From Annona cherimola (Eukaryota > Streptophyta > Magnoliopsida > Magnoliales > Annonaceae): 64,000 nt of DNA. This document shows, one piece after another, positions 22,620-32,362 of the stretch. The notes beneath the pieces were generated by a model. That model saw only the letters and a program-made list of their open reading frames with translations. It was not told where the DNA came from and searched no databases. Each line of letters begins with the position of its first letter. Position 1 is the first letter of the stretch. The DNA lies in assembly GCA_030490835.1 (NCBI GenBank), contig CM059975.1, forward strand, positions 49,715,174 through 49,779,173, written 5' to 3'. Both the position numbers and the translations under genes were made by a program.

Positions 22620-25600
22620 TGTGGCGCCCCGAACCAAGGCGTCACATTTGTCCTTACTCCGGGATCTTGTCGATTGGTAAACGTGAATCAGGATTGTTGC
22701 CCTGATCACGCGGCGGGTTCTTAATTGGATCTCGTCCAATTTTTTTTCATTTCTTTTTCTTTCATCATATCATCATTCATGATGGACTTATCCATAACAT
22801 CATAAATCATCAACTTCTCATATTATTCATAACTTTATAATTTCATACAATCTATGTCCTTTCTCATCATATCCCATTAGGGAATCTGTTCATACAAAAA
22901 TCTACTAACCTTTGTAGATTCTTCTTTTCCTTTAGCAACTTGTGCCCTTCATTTCTTGTCTTTCCCTACACCTATCTAAGGTTGGGAAAAAAAAACATGA
23001 GTTGAAACTCAATAAGCAAGCATTTTTCATTTTAAATGCATTCCTCTTCATTTGGTAGAAGACACTTACCAAGTGATCAACTACCAATGGAATAGAAACC
23101 TTTTCGTAAACCATTTTTGAAAATCTTTCATAAACCATTCATGAAAACCATTCGTAAATGCATTTCTCTCCATTCGATAGGAGACACTTAGCAAGTGATC
23201 AACTATCAATGGAATAGAAACCTTTTCATAAACATTGGATGTGCAAATGCTTCCTTTCCACTCCTGACATAAACCTTCGTGTGCGGGTACGCTAGCTCAG
23301 GGAACATCTCACATAACATGGTCCAATACGCCGGCTGTCTCCGACTTGGCTTCATCAAGAGGAACCTCTCTTCCTCTTGACGCCTACATGGTTCCTACAT
23401 GCATGACTTTTGATTTCCCCAGCGTTATATATCTCTTACACCAGGTAACTTATCATTCTCATGTAGAGAATTATTTACACTATCCCTTAAAAATATCTTT
23501 TCAAATCCATGTGTGCAAATACTTTCTTTCCATTCCTGACATAAACCTTCGTGTGTGGGTACGCTAGCCCAGGGAACATCTCACATAGCATGGTCTAATA
23601 CGCCGGCTGTCTCCGACTTGGCCTCATCAAGGGGAACCTCTCTTCCTCTTGATGCCTACATGGTTCCTACATGCATGACTTTTGATTATCCCGACATTAT
23701 ATACCTATTACACCAGGTGGCTTGTCATTCTCATGTAGAGAATTATTTGCACAATTCATTTAAAAACATCATTTCAAATCCATGCTTTTCTTTTCAATCC
23801 ATGTATGAAAATGCAATGCATTCATTTACACATAATATTCCTTTGCCTCCACCTCTGGGGAGGACGCCGTCGGCACACAGCCCAGACGACTCGGAAATAG
23901 TGAAGGGGGACCCTCTGATCCGCTTTCTACCTCCACCAAAGCCTCTTCCTTATACATCGTACATGTGCACATGTTCATAAACATCACATGATATCAATAT
24001 GCCGGTATGACTTTTCATAAAAACTCATAAACATTCATCATTTCAAAACATTATAGGAATGACCATCCTTAAACACATTTCATAAATACTTGGGAATAAA
24101 ATCACATTTTCAAAAGGGTTTGCTTGCTTACAAATCATCATTTTCAAAAGGATTGCTTGCTTACAATAAGAATTGAAATCACATTTTCAAAAGGGTTTGC
24201 TTGCTTACCTCCTCAGTCCGTGTCCTCCACCTTTTCCTTTCCTTTTTTCCTATACAAGGAAAATGGATATTTTATCCATCCATTCTATGTCTTAGTTTAC
24301 TTTCCATGCTTGCTTTATAACCATTCTTTACCTCATTCCCATAGAGGTTAATCGTATAAAGATACTTAGTTGTTACTCATTTATATGAATTTTTATACAT
24401 AAATACTTTAAAAATTCCATCTATATATCCTCATAAATATATAAAAATAAATCTCAATTTTTTCCCAAAATACGCTGTTTATTGTTCATAGTTACTGTTC
24501 ACGGGTTCCAAAAATTGACATTTTTTCCAAAAATAAAAAATACCATGACATAGCTTATGCTTCGTATATCATGGAAAATTTCGTACATTTTGAATTTATC
24601 ATCATTTACTTAGTTAAATAAATCATTTTCTCCATGTACTAAAAATCATCATAAATTCACTTAAGCATAATCCTTAATTCCAAAAACCATGAAATTAATA
24701 TATCATCATTCCAATATCATATTTATCATAATTATACATCCCAAATCATCATTTATCAAATTTGGAGAATTATTTCCACATATCATACATGATTTTCCCG
24801 AATGCTCCATCTTTGCTCCAAATTTTCGATGTTTCGGTATGATTCCAATTAAGCATTATAAATTTACTTATTTTCTCATGCTTATGCATTATCTAAGCAT
24901 GATTTTACCCTACTTAACATCCAAAATAAATTTGGGAAGAAATTGCTTACGTCAAGTGGAGAACTTCTCATTTCCTTCCCATTTTCTCTTTCCTTCCTTC
25001 TCTCCTTCTCTGTCTATGGCCAAAACGTGTTTTGGGGGTGGGAATGATTGAATTGCTCAAGATTGGAGTGCCTTTGGACGTCCACCCCTGCCCCCTATTT
25101 ATACTTTTTGATTTTTCACATATTTGCAATTTACCCCCTCTTGCTTGAGGTGTAAATTTGCAAATGTGTTTTTTTCTAATTTTAAAAGGTGCATGGAGCA
25201 TCGTGCAGCCCCCCCTAGGCCTGCTCCAGCATCCCTATTGCAGCCTTATTTTTACCTATTTTTTTATTTTTAAAATTAATTAATTTAGGCTAAATTAATT
25301 CTAGCCATTGATCTTTGATAAGGATGATCATGGGCCATTGGATCATGCCCCAAAAGTCCATGCTCCAGCAGCAATTTCAGACTTTGCATTAATTTTATTT
25401 AATTAAAATTAATCAAAGTCAAATGCCATTAATGAAAAAGTAAAGTTACTTTTTCTATTTTCAAATGACATTTAATCTTAACCCTTAATTCATGATCTTT
25501 GATTAATCTTGGACCATTCATCATATCCATCATCATATCTTGGCCACCCATAAAAAATTTCATCTTGATCCGATGTCCGGATTGCAAGATATGAATTTTT

Positions 25601-25924
25601 CTTCATTTTCTTCAAAAATCAATTAAAAATCCAAAAATTCATATTTTAATGAAAAAAACATTTTTGTCCTGTAGTGGGAAGCTTCCTTTTTCGTCTTTTA
25701 TGATTAAGTTAATCCAAAGTGATTAACTTAACATATTTCCTTAATCCCACGTTTACTATTCACATTTCACTATTCACGTGCACTATTCATCCGAATTTCC
25801 TGCATAAGTATTTTAACCTTCATTTCCATATATTTCATATCCATCAATATATATTTCTCAAATATATTACCTAGGGTTTACAATCCTAGGGTTTTGTACA
25901 CGTCTCAAAGATTAAGGTTCTACA
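22620..25924 (-). mobile_element. Solo LTR D (3.3 kb) inside element B
   Basis: On the minus strand it starts TGTAGAACCTTAATC and ends GGGGCGCCACA, and it has perfect duplications tggac (22615-22619 and 25925-25929). Removing it joins B's 3' region into the same order as seen in H. It belongs to a subfamily related to fragment M (52479) and includes several tandem duplications and the palindrome TGGACGTCCA at 25075-25084. Confidence 0.93.
23038..23785 (-). repeat. Tandem duplications within LTR D
   Basis: A unit of about 122 bp ('...gacactta.caagtgatcaact...') occurs at 23038 and 23160. Next, a unit of about 270 bp is duplicated at about 23238-23508 and 23509-23779, each with ACGCTAGC, CGCCGGCTGTCTCCG and TCTTCCTCTTGA. 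The paired short ORFs (23346, 23555) are products of this duplication, not genes. Confidence 0.85.
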
Positions 25925-26038
25925 TGGACAAAGGTCGAAAACGCCACCAAGATAGAGTAGCGAAATGAAAGCGTGATGAGGCATTGGAAGTATTGGAAAA
26001 ATAATGATAAAGCCTTACCCCGATATTTAAAATGTAAT

Positions 26039-26077
26039 AGGTTTCGAGACGAAACCTGTTATAAGGGGGAGGAGGAT
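26039..26077 (+). other. Element B pre-PPT hairpin and polypurine tract
   Basis: AGGTTTCG-AGA-CGAAACCT forms an 8-bp stem (26039-26057), followed by AAGGGGGAGGAGGA to the LTR start at 26078. The loop differs from A (GGA) while the stem is kept. Confidence 0.85.
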
Positions 26078-27125
26078 TGTGATACCCGGACCCAAGTAGG
26101 ACTCATATGAAGGCATTAGGCATGTAATTATAATACATGTATGCCTTGAATGATTTAAGGATGATTTTATGATTTAATGATATTTTGCAATTAGGGTTCA
26201 ATTAAGAATGGTGATTAAAGTTAATCGCCGGAGCCCAAAGTGAGTCAATATAACTAAAGTGGCTTAATGAGGATTGAAAAATGATAATGTTTCATGAATA
26301 ATTATGGTAATTATTATGATTTAATTAATGGAGATTAGAATGACAATTATGGAATTATGATGATATATATTCAAAAATTCATAACTTGACGCCTACAAGG
26401 CGGAATGAGACGAAATTTGAAAGGTAAGCACATGATTCTGTGTCCAATCTTATGGATGGATTGGATTATGAAAATTATGATGGGATTAGGATGATAATTA
26501 TTTATTTTCATCCCAAATCCAAAATATAAATTCAAGTGGTCCTAAGTGGAGTTAGAAAACTCGGTTTGAGATGAAACTTGAGAGAGGTGGATAAAATGAT
26601 ATGACGAACGATATGGTAAGAGTGGATTAAACTAATTATTAAGGAATTTACTTAATCACTACAATAAAAAACACATTTATGGGAGAAAAGATAAAAAAAA
26701 ATTAATGCATGAACCAAGGTGGAAACCATGGACGTTGAAGAGCATCAAAATCTGATTTTTTGGATTTTTTAAAATGATTGAATGTATGTTAATGTATATG
26801 TGAACTTATTTAGAATTATAAGTTCTATGTGATTCAATGATTGAATGTATGTATGTAAGGAATGTAAATGCTATTGTAGAATAGTATTAAGAGATGCTAT
26901 GAATGAAATTATGAAATTTTATTACAAATATAGTTGTGCTTGTATGATGAAAGATGTAGTGAGGAATGAAATGAATGATGATAGATAAAAGGAATGAATT
27001 AAAAAAAAATTGGATGAGTTCCAATTAAGAACCCACTGCATGATCAAGGTAACAATCCTGATTCACATTTACCAATCAATAAGGTCTTGAGGTAAGGAAG
27101 TGACGTCTCGGTTTGGGGCGCCACA
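26078..27125 (+). repeat. Element B 3' LTR
   Basis: Starts TGTGATACCCGGACCC and ends GGGGCGCCACA, followed at once by the target duplication tactg. It lacks about 40 bp (right arm of the palindrome) present in the 5' copy near 6322-6370. Confidence 0.92.
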
Positions 27126-27130
27126 TACTG

Positions 27131-27717
27131 GGAGCAACAAGTAAGCAGAGAACTTCTACGAATCCGGTACATGTGCATGCCTTGACCCGGACAGTATCTC
27201 AAGAGCAAGAGGAAAAGGTGGTCACAGGTACGGTTTATATTTTAGAAAATTTGGCAGTAACCTTGTTTAATTCAGGTGCTAGTCATTCATTCATAGCATG
27301 CCAATATATGATCACCCATGCACTACTGGTAGAGGAGGCTAATCAGATAATTCATGTAGAATTCCCTGTTTATAGGTTAGCAAGTTCTAGCCAAGTATAC
27401 AAAGCTTGTCCAATTAGGATAGGATCATTGATTCTAGAAGCTGATTTGATCCTATTGCCTATGACTAAATTCGATATGATACTGGGTATGGATTGGTTAA
27501 GTCGATGGGGAGCTACTATAGATTGCAAAAATAAAAAGGTGCAATTTGAAGCGGCCCTAAGAAGAGAGATATCCATTGGAAGGCTAAGGCAGCCCGAAAA
27601 TTCAAACATATTGATATCATCCATGAAAGCAATCAGGATGATCTGGCGAAAATGCCAAGCATATCTGGTGTCAGTTAATGTAGAAAAAGGCACAGAGGTA
27701 GAAATTAACCAAATTCG
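27131..27717 (+). pseudogene. pol: Linker and aspartic protease of element A
   Basis: This region would cleave the Gag-Pol polyprotein. The retroviral-type aspartyl protease motif is readable as LFNSGASHSFI (about 27266-27298), where the catalytic Asp of the usual DSGA is Asn, so the enzyme would be inactive. The second typical motif, MILGMDWLSRWGA, follows at about 27477-27515. The reading frame shifts near 27710 at the junction to RT. Coding begins right after the target duplication of element B, continuing A's gag linker. Confidence 0.88.
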
Positions 27718-29168
27718 GTGGTTAGGGAATTTCTTAATGTATTTCCAAAGGAATTAACCATATTACCTCCACAAAGGGAAATGGATATGACTATAGATAT
27801 TATGCTGGGTACAGCCCCAATATCTAAAACTCCATACAGAATGGCACCTGCCGAAATGAATGAATTAAGGACCCAAATACAGGAGCTGTTGGATAAGGGT
27901 TTCACCAGACCAAGTGTGTTACCTTGGGGAGCTCCGATATTATTTGTGAGGAAGAAGGATGGAAGTTTGAGACTATGTATTGATTATAGGGAGCTAAATA
28001 AAGTCACAGTGAAGAACAAGTATCCACTACCCAGGATCGATGATTTATTCGACCAAATGCAAGGAGAAACAACTTTCTCCAAAATTGATTTACAGTCAGG
28101 ATACCATCAATTGAGAATAAGTCCTATCGATGTTCATAAGACAGCTTTTCGAACCAGGTATGGACATTACGAGTTTTTGGTAATGCCTTTCGGACTTACT
28201 AATGCCCCTGCTATATTCATGGATATGATGAATACGGTTTTTCGAGACTATCTCGATCAATTTGTGGTTGTATTTATTGACGATGTCCTGATCTACTTAA
28301 AAACGGAGAAAGAACATGAAAATCATTTAAGAAGGGTTTTGGAAAGATTGAGAAAAAGAAAAATTATATGCCAAGTTGAAGAAATGTAAATTCTGGTTGA
28401 AACAAATAGGATTTCTTGGGCATATAATATCAAAAAGAGGTATTCAGGTTGATCCTCAGAAGATTGAGGCAATTTTGAAATGGCTAAGGCCAACGACCAT
28501 TACGGAAATCCGAAGTTTTCTAGGGTTGGTCGGCTACTATAGAAGATTTGTTGAAGGATTTTCACAATTATCAGCCCCATTAATGAGGTTGACTCATAAA
28601 AGAGTCAGGTATGTATGGTTTGAAGAATGCGAGCACAGTTTCCAAGAATTAAAGCAACAGTTGGTAAAAGTGCCCATCCTAACCCTACTAGAAGGAAATG
28701 AAGGGTTTGTGGTTTACAATGACGCTTTAAGAAAGGGATTAGGATGTGTATTAATGCAAAGAGGCAAAGTGATAGCGTATGCCTCGTGTCAGCTGAAGCT
28801 CAATGAGGTAAGCTACCCCACTCATGATTTAGAATTAGCAGCAGTGGTGTTTGCCTTGAAAATATGGAGACATTACCTGTGTGGTGCTAGATGTGAGATC
28901 TATACAAATCACAAGAACCTTAAATATATTTTCACTCAGAAGGAGTTGAACATGAGACAAAGGAGATGACTCGAGTTATTAAAGGACTACGATTTGGAAA
29001 TTTTATACCATCCAGGTAAGGAAAACGTAATAGCCGATGCATTGAGCAGAAATGTCAGCTTAGCGCATCTTATCACCAACGAGGAAGGATTGCTTCAGGA
29101 GATAAGGCAACTAGAACTGATTGTATGTCCACCTGGAGTTCAAACAAGATTATCACAACTATACATAT
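27718..29168 (+). pseudogene. pol: Reverse transcriptase and RNase H of element A
   Basis: The RT domain runs from 27718 ([11 protein letters not shown]) through [37 protein letters not shown] and the catalytic FIDDVLIY box (about 28276-28300). A frameshift near 28370 moves reading to a second frame with [15 protein letters not shown] and [11 protein letters not shown]. The RNase H-like part has [15 protein letters not shown] and [21 protein letters not shown] at 28967 replaces the usual Trp after MRQRR, then LELLKDYDLEILYHPG and VIADALSR follow to a stop near 29168. Ty3/Gypsy order and motifs are unambiguous. Confidence 0.93.
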
Positions 29169-32100
29169 AATCGTCACTCTTTGAATAGATTAAGATTGCG
29201 TAGCAAAAAGATACAAACCTACATACACATGTAGAGAAGATGAAGAAAAAGGGGATTACTGAATTTGCTATCGATGAACAAGGTATGTATAGGTATAAAG
29301 GTCGCCTTTGCATACCTAATACAATTGAGCCAAAGGAACAGACCTTAAAGAAGCCCATTTTTCATCATTTTCTATTCATCCAGGAAGTACTAAAATGTAT
29401 CAAGATCTCAAGAAAGATCTCAAGAAAGCATATTGGTGGAATAATATGAAAAGGGAGATCGCTGAATACGTGACTAAGTGTTTAACCTACCAAAGGGTGA
29501 AAGCATATCACTAAAAAGTACTTGAAAAATTACAGTCCTTGGAAATTCCTGAATGGAAGTGGGACGAAATTACAATGGATTTTATCGAATGATTTCCTAA
29601 GACCCAAGTAGGAAACGATTCCATCTGGGTAATAGTAGACAGATTATCTAAGCTTGCTCACTTCATACCTATAAAAAGAACTTACATAGCAGAAAGGCTA
29701 GCCAAGGTATATCATAAGGAGATTGTAAGACTCCATGGAATGCCAAAGTCAATTGTTTCGGATCGCGACACGACGTTTACATCGAGATTTTGAAAAAGTC
29801 CACATGAAACCTTAGGCACCCAACTTAAGTTTAGTACAACTTTTCATCCCCGGACAGATGGACAAACAGAGCGAGTGAATCAAATTATCGAGGATATGCT
29901 CCGTATGTGTACACTATGTTGGAAACAATGTTTAAAACAAAACAAAATTGACCAAAGCATGAGTTTTGATGATTAACAAAGGATAATTTGAGTATATTGA
30001 GAATACTAATGCCTATGTTGAATGATTTAAGGAACTGAAGTAGCCAAGTCGATATCCAAGTCGACTTGGACTTCGACTTAGGGTGAAGTCAATCCCAAAG
30101 TCGACTCCATATTCGACTTGAAACAGAACCTCACAGCAAAATTCAAATTGGAAGGAAAAGCAGGTGAAGTCGCAGGCCAAGTTGACTCCACTTGCGACTT
30201 GGGAAGCCAAGTCGCAAATGAAGTCGACTCCAGCATCGACTTCAGACGGCAAAAACACTCCAGAGCTGATTTTGGGGTACAAAAATGCCGAAGTCGCAGA
30301 CGAAGTCGACTCCAGGTGCGACTTGGGTGAAGTTGCAGATGAAGTCCACCCCAAGTTCGACTTGAGTTCTTCAAAGTCCAAAATACAGATTCAAGTTCAT
30401 TTTCAAGGTCAACTTGGGATTTCTCAAATCCAAATCAAGAGTACAAGCTCACTATCAACTCAAGTCTCTCAAAGTCCAAAGCACAACTTCAAACATAGTT
30501 GAAGAAACTCAAGTCATAGCATCGAAGGCAAGAAAGATGACTGAAAGACAAGCTCTTCAAGAAGTTTACAAATATGAGAAGCCATTCCATAAATAAAAAA
30601 AGATTCAAGAAAGGAAGCTAAGCAAGCTAGAGGAAATCAAACAAGGACCAAACAAATTGCAGCAGAAGAACAGGTCAAGTCGTAACCCAAGTCGACTCCA
30701 AGATCAACTTGAGGTCAAGTCTGAAACCAAGTCGACCTAATCTCAGACTTGGAACTGAAGTCGCAAACGAAGTCGACTCCAGTTACGACTTGGGAAGCCA
30801 AGTCACAAACGAAGTCGACTCCACCTACGACTTGGGGAACCAACGTTCGAATTTTTGAACGTTGGAACATTTATTGCGCGCCAACAACTTCTATAACGTT
30901 CAAATCTTCCCCATTCTATAAATAGACACTCAAGCAAACAAGAATACATACACTACATTGTCTAAAGAGAGAAAAGAAGTGCAAAAAAGAGCTCCCATTT
31001 GCTTTTCTCTAAATTTGAGTGATCTATACACTTTCAAAGGAAGAACGAGCTTCAAGTTGCAAGTAGCGTCAACGATATACAACCGGTTGCTTCTGCAAAC
31101 TCTTCCTCAAGCTGAATCTTGCCTACACAATTCAGTAAAGTGTAGATCTTCCTTATTTTCATTATTCCTTGTTATTGGTCTTGGTTTGAGTTTGTTGTAA
31201 CAAACCGAGATGTTGCAAGTAGAGTTGTGATTGGAGTTGAACTCATCATCTACTTGTATCAAGTGTATAAGCCCCCTAGAGCTAGAATCTAGAAGAGAGC
31301 ATAGGCTCTGATTGAGTATGCCCCCTAGAGCTAGAATCTAGAAGAGAGCAGAGACTCTAAGTGTATTCGCGGAATACATAGTGGAACCCAAGTCACAACG
31401 GTGTGTGAGCTTGGAAGAGTGGAGTAGGGAGAGGTTGCCCGAACCACTATAAATCTTGCCTACTGTTTACCTTATTGTTTTCATTATTCCATTGCTCTCT
31501 ATTTGTTTCAATCAAGGGGATTAAGCTTTCAAGGGGTTAAGTTTTAATTTACCGAAGAATTTTATAAGAACCCAATTCACCCCTCCCCTCTTGGGTTTTG
31601 CCATTAATTCGGGACCAACACATTAGAATTTGGAGGATCGTGGGATGAATATATACCGATTGTAGAGTTTGCATACAATAATAGCTATCAGGCTAATATT
31701 CAAATGTCTCCATTTGAAGCATTGTATGGACGGCGATGTCGAACGCCATTAAACTGGGATGAAGTTGGAGAGAAAAGGTTAGCCCCAGATTTGTCTCAAT
31801 GAATGGCAAACAAGGTACAAACTATTCGCCACTGTATACTCACAGCCCAAAGTTGGCAAAAGAGTTACACAGATTACAAAAGAAGGGATTTGAATATCCA
31901 AGTTGGCGAACGTGTGTTCATAAAGGTCACGTCATTCAAGAGAGTTACAAGATTTGGAGAAAGAAGAAAGCTGAATCCCAGGTACATTGGACCGTTTGAG
32001 GTATTGGAAAAGATTGGAAAATTAGCCTATAGAATAGATTTACCCTCAGCGTTAGCTTTAGTCCATAATGTATTCCATATTTCTATGCTTAGGAAATATG

Positions 32101-32321
32101 TTCCGGACCCGATCCATGTATTAGTGGCTGAAAGCCTATCGATTCAAGATTATTTGAACTATGAGGAAAGGCCGGTTAGAATATTGGATCAGATGGTACA
32201 AAATCTTCGGAATCGAGAAATTGAATACGTAAAGGTTCAATGAAAACGGTATTCCGAAAACGAAGCTACGTGGGAGCTAAAAAAAGAAGTGGAACTGAAA
32301 TACCCCCAGTTAATTAAAGAA
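29169..32321 (+). pseudogene. pol: Integrase and chromodomain of element A, split by a SIRE solo LTR
   Basis: The N-terminal HHCC region is damaged (stops at 29168-29210, frameshift near 29380, and CLTY where CLTC is usual). The catalytic core is readable with all three acidic residues: MDFIE, SDRDTTF and GQTERVNQ (about 29575-29880). The solo LTR at 29917-31620 lies between RMCT and LEFGGSWDE, and the frame is continuous across the duplication. Then come FAYNNSY, PFEALYGRRCRTP and the integrase C-terminus (GERVFIKV, LNPRYIGPFEV, VFHISMLRKY). The end (about 32150-32321; RPVRILD, EATWELKKE) resembles a chromodomain, with a TGA at about 32241. Chromodomains target chromatin in chromoviruses. 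Confidence 0.9.
29917..31620 (+). mobile_element. SIRE-like Copia solo LTR 2
   Basis: Begins TGTTGGAAAC and ends GGGACCAACA, with duplications cacta (29912-29916) and catta (31621-31625) differing by one transition. It has the AAGTCG/CGACTT array (about 30040-30360 and 30675-30835) and a TATA box CTATAAATAG near 30917. A unit 'gccccctagagctagaatctagaagagagca' is duplicated around 31270 and 31320. Confidence 0.92.
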
Positions 32322-32326
32322 TAAAC

Positions 32327-32361
32327 GGTTTCGGGACGAAACCTATTATAAGGGGGGAGGA
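32327..32361 (+). other. Element A pre-PPT hairpin and polypurine tract
   Basis: GGTTTCG-GGA-CGAAACC (32327-32343) is followed by AAGGGGGGAGGA directly before the 3' LTR. It lies after the pol stop codon, so it is non-coding. Confidence 0.88.
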
Positions 32362-32362
32362 T

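Larger units (their letters stand above)
5631..27125 (+). mobile_element. Element B: non-autonomous gag-only Gypsy element with short LTRs, containing C and D
   Basis: It is bounded by perfect 5-bp duplications tactg (5626-5630 and 27126-27130), which join A's gag to its protease linker. The LTRs are about 1.05-1.08 kb, and a decayed PBS, leader, gag remnant, pre-PPT hairpin and PPT are present. Without inserts C and D the internal region is about 2.5 kb, with no RT, RNase H or integrase. The LTR ends match element A's family, so mobilisation in trans by a chromovirus is a reasonable inference. Confidence 0.9.
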
